Below are positions 1-7,511 of a DNA stretch of 24,897 nucleotides, piece after piece. A model generated the notes under the pieces. That model was given only the letters and a program-made list of their open reading frames with translations. It did no database searches and was not told where the DNA came from. The translations under genes were made by a program, and so were the position numbers. Location: positions 1 to 24,897 of the forward strand of contig JBDHEI010000045.1 in assembly GCA_039591075.1 (NCBI GenBank), written 5' to 3'. Position 1 is the stretch's first letter. Every line of letters starts with the position of its first letter. The DNA is from JAOTVV01 sp039591075 (lineage in GTDB: Bacteria > Gemmatimonadota > Gemmatimonadetes > Gemmatimonadales > GWC2-71-9).

Positions 1-2
1 CC

Positions 3-2081
3 CCGGTGAATACCGTGCTGCCGGGCGGCTTCAAGCTCGAAGCCCGCAAGATCCGCGGTGTCGTCTCCAACGGTATGCTCTGCTCCCCGCGAGAGCTTGG
101 TCTGGGGGAAGACCACGAGGGCATCATGGAGCTCGAGACCGACGCCGCACCTGGTACGCCGTTCCTCGAAGCGCTGCCCGTGGCCGACGTCCGACTGGAG
201 GTCGAGGTGACCGCCAACCGGCCGGACCTGTTGTGTCACAAAGGCGTTGCCCGAGAGCTGGCGGCGGTTTACGCCGTGCCGGTCAAGCTTCCGCCGATCC
301 CGAACGCGCCGAGCGATATCGCCGCTCCGCGGCGCGTCACCCAGAAGGGATCTGTTGGGGGCATCGAAGTGGTGATCGACGATGTCGACGGTTGTCCGCG
401 GTACATGGCCGCCGCCGTCCGCGGTGTGCGCATCGGCCCCTCACCGGACTGGCTGCAGGCCCGGCTCCGCAGCGTGGGTGCTCGGCCGATCAACAACGTG
501 GTCGACGCGACCAATTACGTGCTGCACGAGCTGAACCAGCCGATGCACGCGTTCGACTTGAAGCTGCTCGGCGGGGCGAAGATCGTCGTGCGCCGGGCCG
601 TTGCCGGGGAGCGAGTGGTGACCTTGGACGGCGAGGCTCGAGATGTGACCGCTGACATGACCATGATCTGCGACGCCAAGCGGGTCACGGCCATCGCTGG
701 GGTGATGGGCGGTGCGGAATCGGAGGTCACCGAACGGACTACGGACGTCCTTCTGGAGTGCGCGTACTTCGATCCGAAGCGGATCCGGACCACGCGGCAG
801 GCGCTCAAGATGAGCACCGATGCGTCGTACCGCTTCGAGCGCGGTATCGACATTGAGGGCATGCCCGACGCGCTGCGTCGGGCGATTGCCCTGATCCGGG
901 CCGTGGCCGGTGGGCAAGAGCCCGAGCCGGCTCTCGACGTCTATCCCAAGCCGCGGAAACAGAAGAGCGTGTTCGTTCGGCCGTCCCGCGTCGCACACCT
1001 GCTGGGCGTACCACTCTCCCGAGACGAGATCGAAGCGAGCCTGGTCCAACTGGGGTTCCCGGTCGCGCCAAAGGACGATCGGCTCCATGTGCAGATACCG
1101 GGCTGGCGTCCGGACGTCACCCGCGAGGTGGACCTGATCGAAGAGGTTGCGCGGCTCCGCGGCTACGATTCCTTCCCCTCCGAGTTGCGGCCGCTGAGGC
1201 CCAGCGTGGTCCCGACCGATCCGAAGGCGGCCCGGCATGCGCGGCTGGAGCGAGCGTTCACGGGACTCGGCCTGTACCAGGCCCGATCGCTCTCCTTGAC
1301 GGGGTCGGGTGGGTCGGACGCCTTCCGAGTGCAGAATCCCCTGTCTGCCGAAGACGCCTACCTGCGTCGCGATCTGCTGAGCGGGCTCACGCGCTCGGTG
1401 GAACGCAACTGGGCGGTCAGGCAGCGCGACGTGCGCCTGTTCGAGATCGGCAGGGTGTTCCGGGATACCGGGGGGCCGTTGCCCGAAGAAACGACCCGGG
1501 TGGCGGCCGTGGTGACCGGAGCGCGGGTTCCCGCGCATTGGTCCGGGTCGGGCAAGGCGCCGGATTACGATCGGTGGGATATCAAGGCACTGTTCGAGAC
1601 CGCCGTCCGCTCGATCGGTCCGGAGGGCACCATCGAGTCCACTGCCGACGGCTGGCGGTACACCGACACTGACGGGCAGCTGCGAGGCTGGGCCGGTGCG
1701 CTCGAGGCCGATCGGCCCGCTTGGGCCGGGGTCCTGTTCGGGTTCGAGCTCGAGACTGGCGATGCCGAGCGACCCGCCACGACTTTTGTGCCGCTGCCCA
1801 CCACGCCCCCGGTGGACCGGGACCTGGCCCTGGTCCTCCCGCCCGGGATCGCGGCGGCCGCCGTGGAGGGCGTGATCCGCGATGCCGCAGGGGTCCTCCT
1901 CGCGGAATTGACGGTTTTTGACGAGTATAGAGGATCCGAAGTGGCCGGGCGCGGCGTGGCGTGGCGTCTTGTGTTCCGCGCGCCCGATCGGACCCTCCGG
2001 GATACAGAGGCCGACAAGGCCTTGGCCAAGGTGCTGGCTTCGCTCAAGGAGCGGTTGGGTGTCGAACGACGAGAGGCCTGA
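3..2081 (+). CDS. pheT: Phenylalanine--tRNA ligase beta subunit (5' end cut by window)
   Basis: This is the beta subunit of the cytoplasmic alpha2beta2 enzyme that charges tRNA-Phe. The frame is open to the window edge, and the first residues (VLPGGFKLEARKIRGV, then GMLCS) are the middle of the N-terminal tRNA-binding fold. Roughly 100 residues are therefore missing, and the GTG at position 6 is not the start. Counting from that GTG, the B3/B4 editing region lies near residues 125-280 (PINNVVDATNYV, HAFD, SYRFERG). B5 lies near 320-395 (PGWRPDVTREVDLIEEVARLRGY), followed by the inactive synthetase-like core. A C-terminal ferredoxin-fold anticodon-binding domain occupies about 597-690 (PPVDRDLALVLP). 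The last 23 bases overlap the next gene. pheS is expected just upstream, outside the window. No truncation or odd residue was seen in the visible part. Confidence 0.97.
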   Translation, partial: PVNTVLPGGFKLEARKIRGVVSNGMLCSPRELGLGEDHEGIMELETDAAPGTPFLEALPVADVRLEVEVTANRPDLLCHKGVARELAAVYAVPVKLPPIPNAPSDIAAPRRVTQKGSVGGIEVVIDDVDGCPRYMAAAVRGVRIGPSPDWLQARLRSVGARPINNVVDATNYVLHELNQPMHAFDLKLLGGAKIVVRRAVAGERVVTLDGEARDVTADMTMICDAKRVTAIAGVMGGAESEVTERTTDVLLECAYFDPKRIRTTRQALKMSTDASYRFERGIDIEGMPDALRRAIALIRAVAGGQEPEPALDVYPKPRKQKSVFVRPSRVAHLLGVPLSRDEIEASLVQLGFPVAPKDDRLHVQIPGWRPDVTREVDLIEEVARLRGYDSFPSELRPLRPSVVPTDPKAARHARLERAFTGLGLYQARSLSLTGSGGSDAFRVQNPLSAEDAYLRRDLLSGLTRSVERNWAVRQRDVRLFEIGRVFRDTGGPLPEETTRVAAVVTGARVPAHWSGSGKAPDYDRWDIKALFETAVRSIGPEGTIESTADGWRYTDTDGQLRGWAGALEADRPAWAGVLFGFELETGDAERPATTFVPLPTTPPVDRDLALVLPPGIAAAAVEGVIRDAAGVLLAELTVFDEYRGSEVAGRGVAWRLVFRAPDRTLRDTEADKALAKVLASLKERLGVERREA
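2046..2051 (+). promoter_or_regulatory. Shine-Dalgarno AAGGAG for the small coiled-coil gene
   Basis: AAGGAG lies 7 nt before the GTG at 2059, inside the 3' end of pheT. It is the strongest ribosome-binding site in this part of the operon. It decides the start of the next gene, whose frame is open for another 47 codons upstream inside pheT. Confidence 0.7.
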
Positions 2082-2355
2082 GTTTCGCGCGCTGGAGGAG
2101 CTCCGAGAGGTCCTGGCCGCGCTCGCCAACGAGTTAGCGACGTGGCGCCGCCGTGCGCTCAAGGCCGAAGCGGGGCAGGCCCAGCTTGGATTGAGTCAGG
2201 ACCTTGTGGCGGACCGGGAACGCAGCAAGTCGCTGGAGGTGGAGAACGCCGAATTGGAGCAGCGGCTGGGCGCGGCGCGGACGCGCGTCGAGGAGTTACT
2301 CGGTCGCCTGCGGTTCCTTGAAGAACAGGTGGCCATAGAGGAGCAGGGGCGATGA
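2059..2355 (+). CDS. Small coiled-coil protein between pheT and zapA, unnamed
   Basis: This 98-residue protein starts at GTG 2059, placed by an AAGGAG 7 nt upstream. It begins inside pheT (23-bp overlap) and its stop overlaps the zapA start as ATGA. The product has no signal peptide or membrane segment. It is nearly all charged helix with heptad-like spacing (FRALEELREVLAALANEL, later NAELEQRLGAARTRVEELL). I do not recognise a named family. Its size, fold and coupling to zapA make a cytoplasmic partner of ZapA or of the Z-ring plausible. The gammaproteobacterial ZapB is also a short coiled coil that binds ZapA, but no sequence homology to ZapB is claimed. It could instead be an unrelated structural adaptor. 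Confidence 0.75.
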   Translation: MSNDERPEFRALEELREVLAALANELATWRRRALKAEAGQAQLGLSQDLVADRERSKSLEVENAELEQRLGAARTRVEELLGRLRFLEEQVAIEEQGR

Positions 2356-2687
2356 GTACCGAAAAGACGGTCGTGAAGGTCGCCATTGGCGGCGATGAGT
2401 ATACGCTCAAGTCGGATCGCCCCCCTGAGTACACCCGCGCGGTCGCGGACCATGTGGACAAGACGCTGCGGGACATCGCGAGTGCCGGGGCCATCGTCGA
2501 GACGCAGAAGGCGGCGATCTTGGCGGCGCTGGCCATTACCGACGAACTGTTCCAGGCCCGCCGGTCGCAGCGGGAGATGACCGATCGCCTGAATGCCCTC
2601 GGGACCGAGCTGTCTCGGCTGCTGCCGCCGGCGAAACGGCGATCCCGGTCGACCGGGGCGTTTGCGACGAGGTCCGAAGCCCCTTAA
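2352..2687 (+). CDS. zapA: Cell division protein ZapA
   Basis: ZapA binds FtsZ in the cytoplasm and bundles protofilaments at the division site. The 111-residue product has the family layout. A short beta region holds the conserved pattern KVAIGGDEYTLKSD (about residues 8-21). A helical segment with YTRAVADHVDKTLRDI follows, then the dimerising helix containing KAAILAALAITDELF, and last a basic tail without a clear motif. The ATG overlaps the previous stop by 4 bp, and a GAGGAG sits 8 nt upstream, so translation is probably coupled to the coiled-coil gene. ZapA proteins are normally about 90-110 residues, so the length is normal. A zapA gene between pheT and rny fits operons known from several phyla. 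Confidence 0.9.
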   Translation: MSTEKTVVKVAIGGDEYTLKSDRPPEYTRAVADHVDKTLRDIASAGAIVETQKAAILAALAITDELFQARRSQREMTDRLNALGTELSRLLPPAKRRSRSTGAFATRSEAP

Positions 2688-2696
2688 GTTCGTCGG

Positions 2697-2714
2697 GGTC
2701 ACGCACACGTGACC
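2697..2714 (+). repeat. Short perfect inverted repeat in the zapA-rny gap
   Basis: GGTCACG and CGTGACC form perfect 7-bp arms around the 4-nt loop CACA. They sit 9 bases after the zapA stop and 73 bases before the chosen rny start. No run of T follows on either strand, so it is not a typical intrinsic terminator. It could be an mRNA processing or stability hairpin, or a protein-binding site. Confidence 0.4.
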
Positions 2715-2786
2715 ACGCTGGAACATCTAATCGATCAAGGCGCGCTCCCCCGCGACCGGGTTGGCAGCGTCGCTGGAGATAGATAT

Positions 2787-4370
2787 ATGGGAGCCGACCA
2801 GCTTCTGCCGTATCTGTTGGCCGTTCTCGGTAGTGGTGCGATTGCCGGGGCGGTCTTTTTCGTGGTGGGGCGGTGGGTGGAGCGCCGGGATGCGGAGCGG
2901 GTGGGCCGGTCCGCCGCACAGCAGGCCGAACGCATGCTGTCGGAGGCCAGACGGGAAGCCGATCAGGACAAGACCCAGCTGCTGTTGGGAGCCAAAGAGG
3001 AGATCCTCCAGCTCCGCCAAGCGTGGGAGGTGGAGGCGAAGGATCGGCGTGAGGAACTGGAACGGCACCAGGAGCGGGTCGAGGAGCGGGAGACGCTCAT
3101 CGACCGCAAGCTCAACACCCTGGACGACCGTGCCAAGGAACTCGACGGGCGCGAGCGAGTCCTTGCCAAGGGCGAGCGGGACTTGGCCACCCGCGAGGTC
3201 GAGACCGAGCGGCTCCTGGTCCAGCGGCGCGAGCGGCTCGAGGAGGTGGCCCGGCTCTCGGCGACCGAGGCAAAGAAGCAGCTGAGAGAGGAGTTGGTGG
3301 AGACGGCGCGCAGCGAGGCCGCGGCCGCCGTTCGGGACATCCGTGAGGAGGCGAAGCGGACGGCGGAGCGGGAGGCGAAGAAGATCATCGCACTTGCGGT
3401 CCAGCGCGTCGCGGCCGACCACTCCACCGAATCGACCGTGTCGGCGGTCCCGCTCCCCAGCGACGAGCTGAAAGGCCGCATCATCGGTCGCGAGGGCCGG
3501 AACATCCGCGCCTTCGAGACGGCCACCGGGGTGGACGTCATCATCGACGATACGCCGGACACGGTCGTGGTGTCCTGTTTCGACCCGATCCGCAGGGAGG
3601 TGGCCAGACGGGCCCTCGAAGCCCTGATCGCCGACGGGCGCATTCACCCAGGGCGGATCGAAGAGGTCGTCGGCAAGGTTCAGAAAGAACTCGAGCAACA
3701 GCTGGCCGAAATCGGCGAAGAGACCGTCTACGAAATGGGCATCCGGGGGATGCATCCCGAGTTGGTGAAGCTCGTGGGTCGCATGAAGTACCGCACGTCC
3801 TATGGGCAGAACATGCTTGCCCACTCCAAAGAGGTGGCTTGGCTCGCCGGCATCATGGCGGCGGAGCTCAAGCTCGACGTGCATTTGGCGAAACGTGCCG
3901 CGCTGCTGCACGACGTCGGCAAAGTGCTCACGCACCAGCACGAGGGGACCCACGTGCAACTCGGCGTCGAGGTCTCTACGCGGTACAACGAGAATCCGGT
4001 GATCGTCAGTGCGATCGCCGCGCACCACGACGACGTGCCCCACGAGACACCGATCTCCGTCATTGTGCAGGCCGCGGACTCGATCAGCGGGGCCCGGCCG
4101 GGTGCGCGTCGCGAGGCGTTCGAGACCTACGTGAAGCGATTGAGCGCGCTCGAGGAGATCGCGCAGAGTTTTCAGGGCGTGGAGAAGGCCTACGCGATTC
4201 AGGCGGGCCGGGAGGTACGGATCGTGGTCCTGCCCGACGAGGTGAACGACACGACGGCGGCGGAGCTATCGGAGAAGATCGCGCGGCGCGTCGAGGGCGA
4301 GCTGCAGTATCCGGGCCAGATCAAGATCGTTGTCATCAGAGAAACGAGAGCGGTGGATTTTGCCAGGTGA
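2787..4370 (+). CDS. rny: Ribonuclease Y, membrane-anchored endoribonuclease
   Basis: RNase Y starts bulk mRNA decay with single cuts and is held at the membrane by its N-terminus. I chose ATG 2787 because GGAG lies 8 nt before it. That gives 527 residues, close to the roughly 520 of the B. subtilis enzyme, with the membrane segment right at the start. The frame also allows GTG 2709, which would add 26 residues before the membrane helix and begin inside a hairpin. Order of parts: membrane helix about residues 6-28, a long charged coiled coil 30-210, a KH domain with GRIIGREGRN near 230-239, and an HD domain with AALLHDVGK (His375, Asp376). A C-terminal domain ends near 527. All catalytic signatures are present. 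The last 11 bases overlap folD. Confidence 0.95.
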   Translation: MGADQLLPYLLAVLGSGAIAGAVFFVVGRWVERRDAERVGRSAAQQAERMLSEARREADQDKTQLLLGAKEEILQLRQAWEVEAKDRREELERHQERVEERETLIDRKLNTLDDRAKELDGRERVLAKGERDLATREVETERLLVQRRERLEEVARLSATEAKKQLREELVETARSEAAAAVRDIREEAKRTAEREAKKIIALAVQRVAADHSTESTVSAVPLPSDELKGRIIGREGRNIRAFETATGVDVIIDDTPDTVVVSCFDPIRREVARRALEALIADGRIHPGRIEEVVGKVQKELEQQLAEIGEETVYEMGIRGMHPELVKLVGRMKYRTSYGQNMLAHSKEVAWLAGIMAAELKLDVHLAKRAALLHDVGKVLTHQHEGTHVQLGVEVSTRYNENPVIVSAIAAHHDDVPHETPISVIVQAADSISGARPGARREAFETYVKRLSALEEIAQSFQGVEKAYAIQAGREVRIVVLPDEVNDTTAAELSEKIARRVEGELQYPGQIKIVVIRETRAVDFAR

Positions 4371-5244
4371 CATCATTGACGGCAAAGCAATTGCCGAAGC
4401 GATGCGCGCAGAGTTGGCGCCTGAAGTGCAGAAGCTGAAACAGCAGGGCGTCACGCCCGGGCTCAGCGTCGTGCTGGTGGGGGAAAACCCCGCCAGCCAG
4501 GTGTACGTTCGCATGAAGGGCCGGGCGTGCGAGGCGGCCGGGATGCGATCGGACACGATCACGATGCCGGTGGAGACCACCGAAGCCGAACTGGCGGCGG
4601 TGATCGAGCGGCTCAACGCCGATGATGCCGTGCACGGCATCCTGGTGCAGCTCCCGCTCCCCGATCAGATCAACGATCAGGGGGTGTTGCACCGTATTCG
4701 ACCCGACAAGGACGTGGACGGTTTCCATCCGGAAAACGTGGGCAAGGTCTCGCTCGGCGATCCGACCGGGTTCCGGCCCGCCACCCCGTATGGCGTGCAG
4801 CAGATGCTGATCCGCAGTGGGGTGGATCCGGCTGGCCAGCATGTGGTGATCGTGGGAAGGTCGAACATCGTGGGCCGACCGATGGCGTCGCTGCTGCTGC
4901 ACAAGGGAAAGGGCGGCAACGCCACCGTAACGGTGTGCCACTCCCGCACTCGGGACCTGCCGACCATCACGCGTCAGGCAGACATACTGATCGCTGCGAT
5001 CGGCCAACCGGAGTTCGTCAAGGGCGACTGGATTCGCCCGGGGGCGGTCGTGATCGACGTCGGGGTCAATCGGGTCGACGATCCCACGACTAAGAAGGGG
5101 TATCGGCTGGTGGGAGACGTGGACTTCGAGGCAGCCAAGCAGGTGGCCTCGGCGATCACGCCGGTTCCCGGTGGCGTAGGTCCGATGACCATCACCATGC
5201 TGCTCTACAACACCGTCCAGGCCGCGCGCCAGTGGGCGGGGTAG
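4360..5244 (+). CDS. folD: Bifunctional methylenetetrahydrofolate dehydrogenase/cyclohydrolase FolD
   Basis: FolD interconverts 5,10-methylene-, methenyl- and 10-formyl-tetrahydrofolate with NADP in the cytoplasm. It feeds purine and formyl-Met-tRNA synthesis. The 294-residue call starts at TTG 4360, giving MPGDIIDGKAIA. This places the catalytic lysine of YVRMK at residue 53, one off E. coli Lys54. An upstream in-frame TTG at 4330 would add 10 residues lacking family likeness. Visible signatures are VVLVGENPASQVYV, GILVQLPLP, DVDGF, the nucleotide-binding VVIVGRSNIVGRP, and the closing PGGVGPMT. The only ribosome-binding candidate is a weak GAGAG 9 nt upstream, so translation may depend on coupling to rny (11-bp overlap). 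The family assignment is secure; the exact start is less so. Confidence 0.95.
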   Translation: MPGDIIDGKAIAEAMRAELAPEVQKLKQQGVTPGLSVVLVGENPASQVYVRMKGRACEAAGMRSDTITMPVETTEAELAAVIERLNADDAVHGILVQLPLPDQINDQGVLHRIRPDKDVDGFHPENVGKVSLGDPTGFRPATPYGVQQMLIRSGVDPAGQHVVIVGRSNIVGRPMASLLLHKGKGGNATVTVCHSRTRDLPTITRQADILIAAIGQPEFVKGDWIRPGAVVIDVGVNRVDDPTTKKGYRLVGDVDFEAAKQVASAITPVPGGVGPMTITMLLYNTVQAARQWAG

Positions 5245-6401
5245 ACCTCTTCGACACGAGCGGATCGGCGTCGGCCGAAGGCGCCTGGAGCGTACGCGAG
5301 GTCACCCGTCGTGCTCGTCAGCTGATCGAGTCCGGCCTGCAGCGCTGCTGGGTGCGCGGCGAAATCAGCGGACTCAAAGCGTACCAAAGCGGGCATTGGT
5401 ACTTCACGCTGCGCGATGCCCAGGCGCAGGTGCGGTGCGTCATGTGGCGGACCGACAATCAGCGTCTCGGGCCGCCACCGGACGACGGCACCGAGGTCTT
5501 CGTCGAGGCGCGACCCACGGTGTGGGAGGAGCGCGGCGAGTTCCGCCTCACCATCAAAACCCTCATCCCGACCGCGGCCGGCGGCATGTGGCAGCTGCAG
5601 CTGGAGCGGGCCAAGGCGGCGCTCGCGCGTGACGGTCTCCTCGATCCCGAACGCAAACGGCCGCTGCCGGCATATCCGCGGCGCATCGCGGTGGTCACGA
5701 GTCCCGATGGGGCGGCGCTCCGGGACATCTTGTCGGTCATCGGGCGGCGCTGGCCCGCCGTGGTGGTGTGGGTCGTGCCGACCCGGGTGCAGGGCGAGGG
5801 AGCGGAAGACGATTTGTGCGCGGCGCTGGAACGGCTGCATCGGCTTCCGGATGTCGATGTGGCCATCGTGGGACGCGGAGGCGGGTCGCGAGAGGACCTC
5901 TGGGTGTTCAACAGCGAGCGGGTCGCCCGGACGCTCGCGGCCGCGCCGATCCCGACGATCTCCGCCGTAGGGCACGAGACCGACGTCACGCTCACCGACC
6001 TGGTGGCGGACCTGCGGGCGCCCACGCCGTCGGCGGCGGCCGAGGCTGCCGTCCCGGATCGCGGCGCGGTGCTCGACACCGTCGATGGGCTGGCTCGGCG
6101 GCTCGGACGCTCGCTGACCAGCCAGTTGGACATGGGTTCGCAGCGACTCGCGCGGACGGAAGACCGCCTGGCAGGGGTCATCGGCCACCTGCTGGAGCGC
6201 CGCAAGGCGCGCGTCGACGCCATCGCAGCGCGGCTCGACGCGTTGAGTCCGCTCAAGGTGCTCGCGCGGGGATACGCGGTGGCCCGGGACGGCCGTGGTC
6301 GAGTGCTCAAGACAGTGGCGGCACTCCGACCGGGTCTGGACTTCCGGCTCACAGTTGCCGACGGTGACGTCGACGCCCGGGTGACGAAAGGGGAATCGTG
6401 A
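5232..6401 (+). CDS. xseA: Exodeoxyribonuclease VII large subunit
   Basis: XseA with several XseB subunits forms exonuclease VII, which degrades single-stranded DNA to oligonucleotides during repair. The 389-residue product starts at GTG 5232, overlapping folD by 13 bp. Residues about 18-112 form the OB-fold that binds single-stranded DNA (WSVREVTRRARQLIE, RGEISGLK, GHWYFTL). The catalytic domain follows, with RIAVVTSPDGAALRDI near 141-156, GRGGGSREDLW at 214-224, and AVGHETDVTLTDLVAD, then RAPTPSAAAE. A helical segment after 285 is the expected XseB-binding part. The protein is shorter than the E. coli enzyme (456 residues), with the shortening in the helical C-terminal part, but the core motifs are intact. 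xseB follows with a GTGA overlap, so the two subunits are made together. Confidence 0.96.
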   Translation: MGGVDLFDTSGSASAEGAWSVREVTRRARQLIESGLQRCWVRGEISGLKAYQSGHWYFTLRDAQAQVRCVMWRTDNQRLGPPPDDGTEVFVEARPTVWEERGEFRLTIKTLIPTAAGGMWQLQLERAKAALARDGLLDPERKRPLPAYPRRIAVVTSPDGAALRDILSVIGRRWPAVVVWVVPTRVQGEGAEDDLCAALERLHRLPDVDVAIVGRGGGSREDLWVFNSERVARTLAAAPIPTISAVGHETDVTLTDLVADLRAPTPSAAAEAAVPDRGAVLDTVDGLARRLGRSLTSQLDMGSQRLARTEDRLAGVIGHLLERRKARVDAIAARLDALSPLKVLARGYAVARDGRGRVLKTVAALRPGLDFRLTVADGDVDARVTKGES

Positions 6402-6625
6402 AGAAAGAACGACCCACGTTTCGGGACGAACTGGAACACCTCGAGGCGACCGTGCGGGCCCTCGAGGAGCGGGATATCGATCTCGACGAGGCCCTCAAGC
6501 TCTTCGAGGAGGGCGTCGCTCGACTCAAGAGCGCTCGGTCGTTGCTCCAGGATGCGGAAGTGGAGGTGAAGCGGGTGATCGAGCAGGCCGACGGGACGAT
6601 TAAGACTGCCAAGCTCGACACCTGA
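6398..6625 (+). CDS. xseB: Exodeoxyribonuclease VII small subunit
   Basis: This is the small helical subunit of exonuclease VII, cytoplasmic and bound to XseA. The 75-residue protein has the family pattern FRDELEHLEATVRALEE, then DLDEALKLFEEGVARLK and a final helix. Together these make the two-helix hairpin typical of XseB. The GTG start overlaps the xseA stop by 4 bp (GTGA), and an AAGGGGA run lies just upstream. Length matches the usual 70-85 residues. The tail (IKTAKLDT) lies in a stretch where the downstream ispA frame is also open, so the real ispA start may overlap this gene. Confidence 0.95.
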   Translation: MKKERPTFRDELEHLEATVRALEERDIDLDEALKLFEEGVARLKSARSLLQDAEVEVKRVIEQADGTIKTAKLDT

Positions 6626-6668
6626 CCCTGGCGCGTTCCTCGATCGGAGCCGAGAGGCGGTCAACCGC

Positions 6669-7511
6669 GTGCTCGAGGAGTGGTGCGCGCGGATCGAGCC
6701 GGCGTACCCCGGCGCATTGGGCCAGGCCATGGCGTACAGTCTCCGCACGCCCGGCAAACGGTTTCGACCCGCCCTGGTCCTCGCCACGTATGGGGAGATC
6801 GGCGGTACGGGTGATGCCGCGGAGCTGGCCACCGCCATCGAGGTCGTGCACAGCTACTCACTCGTCCACGACGATCTCCCGTGCATGGACGACGACGACC
6901 TGCGGCGCGGCCGCCCGACGACGCACAGGGTGTTCGGTGTCGACGTCGCGACGGAAGCGGGTGTTCGCCTGGTAGAAGTATCCGGGCAGGTCCTCGCCGC
7001 AGGGGCGAGTAGGCTGGGTCTGCTGTCGGAGGCGAGGCGGGCGATCGCGGCCGAAATCTACCGTTCGGCCGGAGCGGCGGGCATGGTCGGCGGGCAGGTC
7101 TTGGATCTCGAAGCCGAGGGACGCAGCATCGATCTGGCGGAACTCACTGCGATCCACCGGGCCAAGACGGGTGCACTCATCGCCGCGTCGGCGGCCGTGG
7201 GTGCGATGGCCGCTGGTGCCGGCCCCGCTACGGTGGACGCGGTGCGGGAATACGGTCACGAGGTCGGCCTCACCTTTCAGATCGTCGATGACGTGCTCGA
7301 CGACACGGCCAGCACCGCTGAGCTGGGGAAGACGCCGGGGAAGGACGCCGCTCAACGCAAGGCGACGTATACCGCCCTCCTCGGTGTCGACGGGGCGCGC
7401 CGCGCCGCCCAGGAGCATGCCGACCAGGCCGTAGCCCTCCTCCGGGACCAGGGACTAGATTCAAACCTGCTCGCAGGACTGACGCGTTTCATAGTGGAGC
7501 GAGGTTCGTGA
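6669..7511 (+). CDS. ispA: Polyprenyl (farnesyl/geranylgeranyl) diphosphate synthase
   Basis: This cytoplasmic trans-prenyltransferase condenses isopentenyl diphosphate with allylic diphosphates. The 280-residue call from GTG 6669 contains the substrate-binding GKRFRPALVL and the first aspartate-rich motif DDLPCMD (68-74) followed by DDLRRGRPTTH. It also has the KTGALI segment and the second motif FQIVDDVLD (Asp207, 208, 211). The two-residue insertion in the first motif is the pattern of bacterial FPP synthases (IspA), though chain length cannot be fixed from sequence. The start is uncertain. The frame stays open upstream and encodes GAFLDRSREAVNRVLEEW, which resembles the normal N-terminal helix of the family, yet no ATG, GTG or TTG exists there. 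A GAGAGG lies 11 nt before GTG 6669. Coupling to dxs fits a shared isoprenoid role. Confidence 0.93.
   Translation: MLEEWCARIEPAYPGALGQAMAYSLRTPGKRFRPALVLATYGEIGGTGDAAELATAIEVVHSYSLVHDDLPCMDDDDLRRGRPTTHRVFGVDVATEAGVRLVEVSGQVLAAGASRLGLLSEARRAIAAEIYRSAGAAGMVGGQVLDLEAEGRSIDLAELTAIHRAKTGALIAASAAVGAMAAGAGPATVDAVREYGHEVGLTFQIVDDVLDDTASTAELGKTPGKDAAQRKATYTALLGVDGARRAAQEHADQAVALLRDQGLDSNLLAGLTRFIVERGS

Noticed and set aside
441..2162. Long open frame (573 codons) antisense to pheT
   Set aside because: It mirrors a certain gene in GC-rich DNA, has arginine/proline-rich composition without domains, and has no supporting ribosome site.
2688..2786. 6S RNA gene after zapA, as in gammaproteobacteria
   Set aside because: The gap is under 100 bp and shows only one short hairpin, too small for 6S RNA.
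2727..4043. 438-codon frame antisense to rny
   Set aside because: It overlaps the well-supported RNase Y gene completely; its His- and Leu-rich low-complexity composition is typical of antisense frames of coiled-coil genes.
5459..6838. 459-codon frame antisense to xseA, xseB and ispA
   Set aside because: It runs across three sound genes and is Ser/Arg-rich without any motif.
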